Assembly: GCF_900142365.1 (NCBI RefSeq) | Contig: NZ_FRAP01000014.1 | Span: 62,001 to 126,000, forward strand | Reading direction: 5' to 3' | DNA: 64,000 bases | Source of the DNA: Pseudonocardia thermophila | GTDB lineage: Bacteria > Actinomycetota > Actinomycetes > Mycobacteriales > Pseudonocardiaceae | In this document: one piece after another, positions 18,429 through 25,550 of the stretch | Position numbering within the stretch: position 1 is the stretch's first letter | Layout: each line of letters begins with the position of its first letter | Notes under the pieces: generated by a model | Databases searched by the model: none | Told to the model about the DNA's origin: nothing | The model's input: the letters and a program-made list of their open reading frames with translations, nothing else | Translations under genes and position numbers: made by a program

Positions 18429-18455
18429 GTTACCGGGCCGTCCGCATCTCGTGAC
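18429..18455. promoter_or_regulatory. Candidate three-part GlnR box upstream of narK
   Basis: GTTAC at 18429-18433 and GTGAC at 18451-18455 (plus strand) are 22 bp apart, two 11-bp turns. A weaker GTCCG half-site sits exactly between them at 18440-18444. The a-n6-b-n6-a spacing matches GlnR sites upstream of actinobacterial nitrogen genes. It lies about 60-85 bp upstream of the narK ATG. Confidence 0.5.
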
Positions 18456-18532
18456 GCCCGCGCAAAGACCCGCTCACTCGCGAGCAGCGCGGCTGTGAGC
18501 CCGCTGCGAGCACCCGCCACCCCTCCGCGAAG

Positions 18533-18585
18533 GCGACGAACGGCACTTTCGTCCACTCTGAGTGGACGAAAGTGCCGTTCGTCGC
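18533..18585. repeat. 53-bp perfect palindrome, copy 1 of a dispersed element
   Basis: Positions 18533-18558 pair perfectly with 18560-18585 (26 bp, one central base). The core is ACGAACGGCACTTTCGTC. The same core occurs as a second hairpin at 62134-62181, with a different tip. Here it lies between narK and the downstream end of the next minus-strand gene, so it may also terminate transcription. Perfect arms with divergent tips suggest a mobile or actively maintained palindromic element rather than an ordinary terminator. Confidence 0.8.
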
Positions 18586-18625
18586 GTCCTGGCTCCGGGG
18601 TTCCGGCGCGCGCGGACTCCGGCTC

Positions 18626-19447
18626 TCAGACCAGCGCCGACACCAGTCCGGCCGCTCGTTCGAGCCCGGCGAGGGTGCGTGGGCCGCCGTCCGGGTGCTG
18701 GGCGTGCAGCACGATGCGGTGCAGCACCGCGCGCAGGAGCATCTGCGGCCACTCCGGCAGGTGGGCCCACCGGTGGATCAGTCCCTCGTCGGCGCCGCCC
18801 CAGGCCAGCGCGTCGACCACGATCACCGCAGCGGCCCACGCGGGCGGCCGCCAGCACGGCACCAGATCGACGATCGCCGGCGGGGCGTCGCCGTCGAACA
18901 GGACCGCGCCGAACAGCTCGGGGTGCACCACCTGCGGCTCGGCGTGCACGGGCCGGCGGTAGGCGGCGAGGTGATCGAACAGGGCGCCGCCGTGACTGCG
19001 GTCGACGGTGACCCGCAGCTCGCCGAACGCGGCGGCGGCCGACCGGGTCACCAGGTCGTCGCGGTTCTCCAGCAGCCGCGGGCGCGGCAGGTCGGCCATC
19101 ACGGCGTGCAGCTTCTCGGCCACCGCGACGACCTCGTCGTAGCGCGGCTCCAGCGTGCCGGGGACGAACCGGCTGGCCGCCCAGCCGGCGATGACCCAGC
19201 GGCCGTCGGAGGAGCGGACCGGCTTCGCGATCCGCACGCCGGGCACCTCCAGCGTGTCGAGCACGCCGGCCGACCAGGCAGCGACGGCGTTGTCCGCGAC
19301 CGCCCTGATGAGGATGTCCCCGCAGTGCCACGCGCGCCGGCCGGCCCACTCGACCGGCCGCGGCTCGATCTCGTTGACGCCGAACGCGGTCCGGACGTGC
19401 GGCGGCAGTCCGGACTGGGCAGTTGCTCGGACGGGCGCAGCAGTCAC
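18626..19447 (-). CDS. TIGR02569-like conserved actinobacterial protein
   Basis: A 273-aa protein resembling the actinobacterial TIGR02569 family, which has remote similarity to aminoglycoside phosphotransferase/kinase folds. Recognisable stretches are GVNEIEPRPVEWAGRRAWHCG, cut here to avoid length, then VHPELFGAVLFDGDAPPAI and VDLVPCWRPPAWAAAVI, the last in the place of a kinase metal-binding loop. GTG at 19447 is used; an ATG at 19492 would add a poorly conserved Cys/His stretch. The function is unknown. It is flanked by the palindrome at 18533 and a repeat-containing intergenic region. Confidence 0.75.
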   Translation of the reverse strand: MTAAPVRATAQSGLPPHVRTAFGVNEIEPRPVEWAGRRAWHCGDILIRAVADNAVAAWSAGVLDTLEVPGVRIAKPVRSSDGRWVIAGWAASRFVPGTLEPRYDEVVAVAEKLHAVMADLPRPRLLENRDDLVTRSAAAAFGELRVTVDRSHGGALFDHLAAYRRPVHAEPQVVHPELFGAVLFDGDAPPAIVDLVPCWRPPAWAAAVIVVDALAWGGADEGLIHRWAHLPEWPQMLLRAVLHRIVLHAQHPDGGPRTLAGLERAAGLVSALV

Positions 19448-19618
19448 GACGCGCACGCTACCTGCGGTTGCCGCCCGATCGTGGCAACACACGCGGAAGT
19501 GGTCGGGTCGGGTGCCGGATTCACATCACTCGAACAGAGGTGCGATGTGACCTTGGTCGCATACCTCTGCCGCAGCGGACTGCACTCGCAGGCAGCACTG
19601 CTCACGAAAGGAGCGCCG

Positions 19619-19819
19619 GTGCCCGCGATCGCCGCAAGAGCGGCCCGACCGCGTACACCCGGCCCGCCCCACCCGCACCTCACCGAGCACCTCCGCATGG
19701 TGACCACAGCGCTCGCGCGCGTCGACGACGGCGGGCGCGCAGCGCCCGAGGGACGAGGGCGCGAGCACCGGAGGAGCCGTCGTCGACGTGAGAGCGCGCG
19801 AACTCGCGCTCGGCGATGA
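19619..19819 (+). CDS. Candidate small basic protein, 3' half inside a dispersed repeat
   Basis: The GTG at 19619 is preceded by AAAGGAG at 19607-19613, one of the best ribosome binding sites in the window, with 5-nt spacing. The 66-aa product begins MPAIAARAARPRTPG, continues HLTEHLRMVTTALARVDDGG and ends in a very Arg-rich tail. The tail is encoded by the repeat copy, so an original gene may have been interrupted and re-terminated by repeat insertion. No family was recognised. It could equally be a non-coding artefact of GC-rich sequence. Confidence 0.3.
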   Translation: MPAIAARAARPRTPGPPHPHLTEHLRMVTTALARVDDGGRAAPEGRGREHRRSRRRRESARTRARR

Positions 19820-19820
19820 A
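19703..19820 (-). repeat. Dispersed repeat, copy C (inverted relative to 40607-40882)
   Basis: The segment containing GCTCGCGCGCGTCGACGACG, then CAGCGCCCGAGGGACGAGGG and GGAGGAGCCGTCGTCGAC, matches the reverse complement of the two tandem units at 40607-40882. There is a small internal deletion and about 85-90% identity by eye. It is intergenic, like the other copies. It has no transposase or terminal inverted repeats. Confidence 0.75.
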
Positions 19821-19894
19821 CGAGCCGGGCGCGGTCAACGCTGTGCCGTTCGTTGCGAATGGGCACGGACGGAGCCGCCGCCCCGCCCCGCAGC

Positions 19895-21067
19895 TCAGTA
19901 GGTCGGCAGGGACGGGTCGACCTGCTTCGCCCAGGCCAGCACCCCACCGCCGACGTGCACAGCGTCGCGGAACCCGGCCTTGTGCAGGGCGGCCAGCGCG
20001 TCGGCCGAGCGGGCACCGGACTTGCAGTGCAGCACGACCGGCTTGTCCTGCGGGATCTCCGCGAGCGCCTCGCCGGAGATGATGCGGTCCTTCGGGATCA
20101 GCACCGAGCCCGGGATGCGCACGATCTCGTACTCGTGCGGCTCGCGGACGTCGATGAGGACGAAGTCCTTGCCCGCGTCCATCATCTCCTTGAGCTGCAG
20201 CGGCGTGATCGTGTGGTTGGCCGCGGCGGCCTGCGCCTCGTCGGACACCACACCGCAGAACGCCTCGTAGTCGATGAGCTCGGTGACCGGCTTGCTGTCC
20301 GGGTCCTTGCGGATCTTGACGGTCCGGTAGCTCATCTCCAGCGCGTCGTAGATCATCAGCCGGCCGAGCAGCGGCTCGCCGATGCCGGTGATCAGCTTGA
20401 TGGCCTCGTTGACCATGATCGAGCCGATCGACGCGCACAGCACACCCAGCACGCCGCCCTCAGCGCAGGACGGCACCATCCCGGGCGGCGGGGGCTCCGG
20501 GTAGAGGTCGCGGTAGTTGAGGCCCTTGCCGTTCGGGGCGTCCTCCCAGAACACCGAGGCCTGGCCCTCGAAGCGGAAGATCGAGCCCCACACGTAGGGC
20601 TTGCCGAGCAGCACCGCGGCGTCGTTCACCAGGTAGCGGGTGGCGAAGTTGTCGGTGCCGTCGAGGATCAGGTCGTAGTCGCGGAAGATGTCCAGGACGT
20701 TCGACGAGTCGAGCCGCGTCTCGTGCAGCACGACCTTCACGAACGGGTTGACCTCGCGGATGGAGTCGCGCGCCGACTCGGCCTTCGACCGGCCCACGTC
20801 CGAGACACCGTGGATGATCTGGCGCTGCAGGTTGGACGAGTCGACGACGTCGAACTCGACGATGCCGAGCGTGCCCACCCCGGCGGCGGCCAGGTAGAGC
20901 AGCGCCGGGCTGCCCAGCCCGCCGGCGCCGACCACCAGCACCTTCGCGTTCTTGAGCCGCTTCTGCCCGGTCATCCCGACGTCGGGGATGATGAGGTGGC
21001 GGCTGTAGCGCTCGACCTCCTCCTTGGTGAGCTCGGCGGCCGGCTCCACGAGCGGCGGTAGCGCCAT
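19895..21067 (-). CDS. moeZ: Adenylyltransferase/sulfurtransferase MoeZ
   Basis: A 390-aa fusion of a ThiF/MoeB-type adenylyltransferase (residues about 15-260) and a rhodanese domain (about 285-385). It activates the C-terminal Gly-Gly of sulfur carrier proteins (MoaD-, CysO- or ThiS-like) and transfers sulfur to give thiocarboxylates. The ATP-binding motif is GAGGLGSPALLYLAAAG, with FDVVDSSNLQRQ following. The rhodanese active-site loop is HCKSGARS with the catalytic Cys. Its ATG is 5 bp from the stop of the hydrolase gene upstream. Corresponds in type and setting to Rv3206c of M. tuberculosis. Confidence 0.95.
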   Translation of the reverse strand: MALPPLVEPAAELTKEEVERYSRHLIIPDVGMTGQKRLKNAKVLVVGAGGLGSPALLYLAAAGVGTLGIVEFDVVDSSNLQRQIIHGVSDVGRSKAESARDSIREVNPFVKVVLHETRLDSSNVLDIFRDYDLILDGTDNFATRYLVNDAAVLLGKPYVWGSIFRFEGQASVFWEDAPNGKGLNYRDLYPEPPPPGMVPSCAEGGVLGVLCASIGSIMVNEAIKLITGIGEPLLGRLMIYDALEMSYRTVKIRKDPDSKPVTELIDYEAFCGVVSDEAQAAAANHTITPLQLKEMMDAGKDFVLIDVREPHEYEIVRIPGSVLIPKDRIISGEALAEIPQDKPVVLHCKSGARSADALAALHKAGFRDAVHVGGGVLAWAKQVDPSLPTY

Positions 21068-21072
21068 GGTCC

Positions 21073-22062
21073 TCAGGGCTCCTTCTGTCCGGCGTTCTTC
21101 GCCAACGTCAACGTGCCGTCACCGCCGGATTCTTCCCACCGGCCCGCGGCAACGTCCTGCCACATCCTCGTCACCGCCGCGGCGACGGCGTGCGGGGCCT
21201 CGATGTGCCCCACGTGCCCGACCCCCGGCAGCATCACCAACCGGCCGCGCGTGAGCGCGGCGGTGCGCCGGGCCAGGCTCGGCGACACCAGTCGGTCCTG
21301 CTCGCCCCACACCACCAGCGTTGGCACCCTGATCCGCGCCGCCAGCGGCCACGGCGACGGGCCGCGCAGCCAGCTGATCAGCAGCTGCCGGCCGGTCTCC
21401 TGGTGCGCTGTGTACGCCCACGGCAGCCGCGCCCGCTCCTCCAGCTCAGCGGCCAGCTCGCGCAGCCGGTGCTCCGGCACGACCGACGGATCGCCGAAGC
21501 AGATCCCGACCAGCTGCGCCGCCCGCTCGAGGGCGGTCAGGCCGCCCAGCTCGGCGCGGGCCCGCTTGCCGATCGGCCCCGGCAGCGCGGCCAGCAGCAT
21601 CCGCGGATCAGCGAGCCGCCGAGGGCTGGGCCGCCGGTCCGGCACGGCCGGCGACACCAGCGTCAGCGTCGCGACCAGCTCGGGACGCCGGGCCGCCACC
21701 GACAGCGCGACGAGCCCGCCGAGCGAGTTGCCCAGCAGGTGCACCCGCCGGCCGAGCCCGGCCAGGAAGCACAGCACGGCGTCGGCGTGCCCGGACGGTG
21801 TCCAGTCCGGCACGGCGAGCGGGCGGGAGCGGCCGAACCCGGGCAGGTCGATCGCCATGCCCGCGGCGTGCGGGGCGAGCAGGCCGGCCAGGTCGGTCCA
21901 GTTGGTGGCCGATCCGGCCAGCCCGTGCACGTAGACCGCCGGGGTCCCGTCCGGGCCCGGGGTCTCGCGCACGTGCAGGGTGACGCCACCCGCGGTGATC
22001 TCCCGGCCCGGCCACGGGCCCGCGTACGGGGCCGGGTCCAGGCGCGTGGCGACGTCGGTCAC
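21073..22062 (-). CDS. Alpha/beta-hydrolase
   Basis: A 329-aa alpha/beta-hydrolase-fold enzyme. The oxyanion region is YVHGLAGSATNW, the nucleophile elbow is LLGNSLGGLV (catalytic Ser), the acid strand is VVWGEQDRLV and the catalytic His is in GVGHVGHIE. The substrate cannot be inferred. GTG at 22062 (protein starting TDVATRLDPAPY after Met) is preferred over a GTG at 22119, which adds a low-complexity tail. It is upstream of, and 5 bp from, moeZ on the same strand, so they are probably co-transcribed. Confidence 0.85.
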   Translation of the reverse strand: MTDVATRLDPAPYAGPWPGREITAGGVTLHVRETPGPDGTPAVYVHGLAGSATNWTDLAGLLAPHAAGMAIDLPGFGRSRPLAVPDWTPSGHADAVLCFLAGLGRRVHLLGNSLGGLVALSVAARRPELVATLTLVSPAVPDRRPSPRRLADPRMLLAALPGPIGKRARAELGGLTALERAAQLVGICFGDPSVVPEHRLRELAAELEERARLPWAYTAHQETGRQLLISWLRGPSPWPLAARIRVPTLVVWGEQDRLVSPSLARRTAALTRGRLVMLPGVGHVGHIEAPHAVAAAVTRMWQDVAAGRWEESGGDGTLTLAKNAGQKEP

Positions 22063-22225
22063 GACGACGAGGATCGCCCAACCGCCCGGTGCACCGCCAG
22101 TACCCGGGACCGGACTCACGTCACCCGGTCCGTCCCACCCGGTTCACCCGACCGTGCACGAGTGGCGGGATCCCCCCTCCGGCGCGGTTTCCGGCGCCCT
22201 GGCCGGACGTTGGTAGCGGTGGGGG

Positions 22226-22261
22226 GCTGTGCACACCCCGCGCACACCGAGTGTGCACAGC
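22226..22261. promoter_or_regulatory. 11-bp inverted repeat in the divergent promoter region
   Basis: GCTGTGCACAC at 22226-22236 and GTGTGCACAGC at 22251-22261 form a perfect inverted repeat with a 14-bp spacer. The region lies between the divergent hydrolase gene and the secreted-protein/pseudo-ATPase pair, about 50-85 bp before the latter's ATG. It is a good operator candidate. The nearest regulator is the TetR at 24882, but no link is demonstrated. Confidence 0.5.
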
Positions 22262-22309
22262 GAGCGTGCGTGTCGAGTTCCTGCACGGTGCGTGAGGGAG
22301 GAGCTGGCG

Positions 22310-23140
22310 ATGACGACGGCGAGCCGGCTGGCCGCGTACGGTGCGGTGCTCACGCTGACCTTCGGCGGCGCGTGGGCGCTCGGCGCCCAGGTCGGCCCGG
22401 CGCTGCCGGCCGCCTGGGCCGCCGCCGAGCACGTCCGTCCCGCCGACGATCCGGGATCCCCGGCCGACGCCTCCGGGTACCGGATGGTGCTCGACCCGTC
22501 CGCCCCGGCCGGCGAGTTCGCGTTCACCGTCACCGGGCCCGACGGCCGCCCGGTGTCCGGTTCCTCCGGTCCACCCGCGAGCGTGGTCCTCGTCCGCACC
22601 GACGGAGGCGCCCACCAGCTGCTCGCGCCGGAGCTCGGCGCCGACCACGTGTGGCGGTCTCCGCTGGCCCCGCTCTCCCCCGGCCTCTACCGCGCGCTGG
22701 CCGATCTCACCCCCGGGGGCGGGCCGCGGCTGCAGCTGTCGACCGAGCTGTTCGTGCCGGGCACGCCGCGGCCCGCGCCCACCGGGCTGTCGCGGGTCTG
22801 GCAGGGCGACGGCTACCAGGTCCGCCTCGACGGCGATCTCGTGCCCGGCAGCGCCTCACAGGTCTTCGCCACCGTCACCAAGGACGGCGCTGCGGTCACC
22901 GATCTGCAGCCGCACCTCGGCGGGTTCGGCGGGCTCGCCGTGCTGCGCCTACCGGATCTGGCCCCGCTCGCCGTGCGCGCGGACGGGCCCGCACCGACGG
23001 CTGTGGCCACGACGGGTCCGTCGGTCGCCTTCGTCGTCGACGTCCCGGAGGCGGGCACCTACCGGGTGTACTTCGACTTCCTGCACGACGGAGCCACGCA
23101 CGGCGCGGCGTTCACCGTGGCCACGCGGGAGGCGCCGTGA
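22310..23140 (+). CDS. Secreted or membrane-anchored protein coupled to a degenerate P-type ATPase
   Basis: A 276-aa protein with an N-terminal hydrophobic segment (residues about 8-26, LAAYGAVLTLTFGGAWALG) that could be a signal peptide or anchor. An extracytoplasmic beta-rich region follows. Its C-terminal part (HLGGFGGLAVLRLPDL, then AGTYRVYFDFLHDG and FTVAT) resembles secreted proteins in actinobacterial copper/heavy-metal loci. Those I recall carry a His-rich segment after the LRxGDL strand; here it reads APLAVRADG, without His. The ATG at 22310 has GGGAGGAG upstream. Its stop overlaps the GTG of the next gene by 4 bp. Confidence 0.8.
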   Translation: MTTASRLAAYGAVLTLTFGGAWALGAQVGPALPAAWAAAEHVRPADDPGSPADASGYRMVLDPSAPAGEFAFTVTGPDGRPVSGSSGPPASVVLVRTDGGAHQLLAPELGADHVWRSPLAPLSPGLYRALADLTPGGGPRLQLSTELFVPGTPRPAPTGLSRVWQGDGYQVRLDGDLVPGSASQVFATVTKDGAAVTDLQPHLGGFGGLAVLRLPDLAPLAVRADGPAPTAVATTGPSVAFVVDVPEAGTYRVYFDFLHDGATHGAAFTVATREAP

Positions 23141-24840
23141 CCGCCACGATCGATCCGGCCGTCGTGCAGATCGAGCTCGGGCTGGTCGATCCACCCCCGC
23201 CGGAGCCACCGCGGGACGTGCCGCCCCCGGACCCGGCCGAGCTGCGCAGGCTGCTGGTCGCCACCGGTCTGGCGCTGCCGGTGGTCGCGCTGGCGACCGT
23301 GCCCGCGTGGCAGTTCCCGCAGTGGTCGTGGATCGCGCTCAACCTCGTCGCACCCGTCGCGGTGTGGGGCGCGTGGCCGTTCCACGCCGACGCCGTGCGG
23401 AGCCTGCGCCGGGGCCGGCCGTCCCCGGACCTGCTGGTCTCCCTCGCCGCGCTGACCGCGCTCGGCTGGTCGCTGCACGCGCTGCTGACCGGGGCGGGCA
23501 CGCCGTACCTAGAGGTGGCGGCGGGGGTCCCGGCGCTGGCGCTCGCGGCCCGCTGCGCCGCCGACCGGGCCGCCCGCGTGGCCGGCGCGGGCACCGTGGT
23601 GCCGGAGATCGGGCGGATCGCCGGGGTGCTGGTGCCGGTTGTGGTCACGCTCGCCGTCGGGGCGCTCGGCTTCTGGCTGGGCGCAGGCGCGGGGACCGCG
23701 GTCGCGGTCCCGGCCGCGCTGGCGGTGCTGGTGGCCGGCTGCCCCGCCGTGCTGGTGCTGGCCGCCCCGGTCGCGCTGCTCACCGGTGCGGAGCGCGCGG
23801 CCCGGTCGGGCGCCCGGTTCACCTCGCCGGACGCGCTGGCGGCGGCTCGCCGCGTCGACGCGGTCGTGCTCCCGACGGCCGGGACGCTCACCAGCGGCCG
23901 CATGATCGTGCACCGGGTGCGCCCGCTGCCCGGCGGCGTTGCCGGCGAGGCGCTGCGGCTGGCCGGGGCGGTGCACCAGGACTGCACGGACCCGATCGGG
24001 TCGGCGCTGGTCGCCGCCGCGATCGCGGAGCACGGCGCGCTGCCCTGCGTCTCCGAGTTCGACCTGCTGCCGGGGCTGGGCGTGCGCGGCCTGGTGTCCG
24101 AGCTGGACGGCGACGTCGTGAAGGCCCATGCGGTGCTGGCCGGGCGCCCGGAGCTGCTCACCGCGCACGGCGTCGAGCTGCCCGACGCGCTGGGCGATGC
24201 GCTGGCCGCGACCGACGCGGACGGTGCCGTCGGCATCGTGGTCGCCTGGGACGGGCGGGCGCGCGCCGTGATCGCGCTGGTCGCCGATCTGTGCCCGGGC
24301 AGCGCGGCCGCGGTGGCCCGGCTGCGGGCCATGGGCGTGCGGCCGGTGCTGGTCACCCGCGACGGCCCGGCGGAGGCGGCCAGGGTGGCCGCGGACGTCG
24401 GCATCGCCCGCGAGGACGTGGTCGCGGAGGTGCCGGCCGGGCTGCGCGCCGAGCGCGTGCGCGCGCTGCAGGCCGCGGGCCGGGTCGTCGCGGCGGTCGG
24501 CGACGGCCGCGGCGACGCCGCTGCGCTCGCCACCGCCGATCTCGGCATCGCGACCGGATCGGGCGGGGCCCCGCTCGTCCTCTCCTCCGGCGAGTTGCCC
24601 CTCGTGGTGGCAGCGCTGCGGCTCGCTCGCCGCGTGGTCGGGACCGTCCGGGTGAACCTCGGCTGGGCGATGGCGGTGCACGCCGCGGCGCTGCCCGCGG
24701 CCGCGGTCGGGCTGCTCGACCCGGTGCTCGCCGGGCTGGCGGTCGCGCTGGCCGCGGGTGTCGCCGTGGTGACCGGGCTGGTGTGCCTCGGCGCGCATCG
24801 TGACGATCACTCTTCCCCGATCAGGGCTACTGACCGGTAG
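23137..24840 (+). CDS. Catalytically degenerate heavy-metal P1B-type ATPase homologue
   Basis: A 567-aa membrane protein recognisable as a CopA/CtpA-type ATPase by the CPx helix (GCPAVLVLAAPVALLTG, Cys202-Pro203), the LTSG segment after the phosphorylation site and VGDGRGDAAALATADLGIA. Key catalytic parts are changed. The invariant DKTGT is PTAGT (Pro246 replaces Asp), the HP motif reads CTDP, TGD reads TRD and GDGxND reads GDGRGD. The actuator domain with TGE between the helix pairs is missing: only about ten residues join them. Late transmembrane metal-site residues are also absent. The frame is intact with normal codon use, so it is probably a maintained pseudo-enzyme. Confidence 0.85.
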   Translation: MTATIDPAVVQIELGLVDPPPPEPPRDVPPPDPAELRRLLVATGLALPVVALATVPAWQFPQWSWIALNLVAPVAVWGAWPFHADAVRSLRRGRPSPDLLVSLAALTALGWSLHALLTGAGTPYLEVAAGVPALALAARCAADRAARVAGAGTVVPEIGRIAGVLVPVVVTLAVGALGFWLGAGAGTAVAVPAALAVLVAGCPAVLVLAAPVALLTGAERAARSGARFTSPDALAAARRVDAVVLPTAGTLTSGRMIVHRVRPLPGGVAGEALRLAGAVHQDCTDPIGSALVAAAIAEHGALPCVSEFDLLPGLGVRGLVSELDGDVVKAHAVLAGRPELLTAHGVELPDALGDALAATDADGAVGIVVAWDGRARAVIALVADLCPGSAAAVARLRAMGVRPVLVTRDGPAEAARVAADVGIAREDVVAEVPAGLRAERVRALQAAGRVVAAVGDGRGDAAALATADLGIATGSGGAPLVLSSGELPLVVAALRLARRVVGTVRVNLGWAMAVHAAALPAAAVGLLDPVLAGLAVALAAGVAVVTGLVCLGAHRDDHSSPIRATDR

Positions 24841-24881
24841 TGTTGTCGATCGGAGGACTCCGGTCGACGCGGGAGGTGGCT

Positions 24882-25550
24882 GTGAGCGAGGCACCGGCGG
24901 CGCAGCGGGGGGCTCGCCTGACCCGCGGCGCACGGCGGGCGCAGCTGCTCCTCGCCGCGCGGGACGTGTTCGCGGCCCAGGGCTACCACGCCGCCGCGAT
25001 GGACGACATCGCCGAGCGGGCCGGCGTCAGCAAGCCCGTGCTCTACCAGCACTTCCCCGGCAAGCTGGAGCTCTACCGGGCGCTGCTCACCACCTACGCC
25101 GACGAGCTGGTCGCCAGTGTGGAGCGGGCGATCGCCACGACCACCGACAACCAGAAGCGGGTCGAGGCCGCGGTCGGGGCGTACTTCGACTTCGTCGCCA
25201 GTGAGGGCCAGGCCTACCGGCTGGTGTTCGAGTCCGACCTGCGCTCCCAGCCGGAGGCGGCCGCCGTCGTCGACAACGCGCTCAGCCGCTGCATCGACGC
25301 GATCGCCGATGCCGTCACCGCCGACGCCGGCCTGGACAAACCGCGCGCGAAGCTGCTCGCCGTCGGGTTGGTCGGGCTCAGCCAGGTCGCCGCGCGCTAC
25401 TGGCTCGACTCCGACGAGGGGGTCCCGCGCGACGAGGCGGTCGCGCTCATGTCGAACCTCGCCTGGCGCGGGCTGTCGTCGCTCCCGCTGGTCGGCGAGG
25501 AGCGGAGAGCAGCCGCGCCGGACGCTGCGCAGAACGGTCAGGCCGGCTGA
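24882..25550 (+). CDS. TetR/AcrR-family regulator
   Basis: A 222-aa one-component repressor. The helix-turn-helix is residues about 20-66 (LLLAARDVFAAQGYHAAAMD, then IAERAGVSKPVLYQHFPGK), followed by a typical helical ligand domain. GTG at 24882 follows GGGAGG at 24871-24876; the open frame extends upstream to 24840 without a better site. It starts 41 bp after the pseudo-ATPase and could be co-transcribed with it. Its last 13 bp overlap the 3' end of the convergent hydrolase gene. In position it recalls Rv3208 of the mycobacterial block. Confidence 0.88.
   Translation: MSEAPAAQRGARLTRGARRAQLLLAARDVFAAQGYHAAAMDDIAERAGVSKPVLYQHFPGKLELYRALLTTYADELVASVERAIATTTDNQKRVEAAVGAYFDFVASEGQAYRLVFESDLRSQPEAAAVVDNALSRCIDAIADAVTADAGLDKPRAKLLAVGLVGLSQVAARYWLDSDEGVPRDEAVALMSNLAWRGLSSLPLVGEERRAAAPDAAQNGQAG

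Larger units (their letters stand above)
19448..19894. other. Intergenic region with short ORF and dispersed repeat
   Basis: This 447-bp stretch between two minus-strand genes holds a candidate 66-codon plus-strand ORF with a good ribosome binding site (19619-19819) and, overlapping its 3' half, one copy of a dispersed repeat (about 19703-19820). GTGCCGTTCGT at 19843-19853 matches half of the palindromic element at 18533. No RNA gene or terminator is evident. Confidence 0.5.

Noticed and set aside
23137-24840. Frameshift or sequencing error as cause of the unusual P-type ATPase motifs
   Set aside because: All altered motifs are in one uninterrupted frame with normal codon usage, and the missing actuator domain is a clean absence rather than a scrambled stretch.
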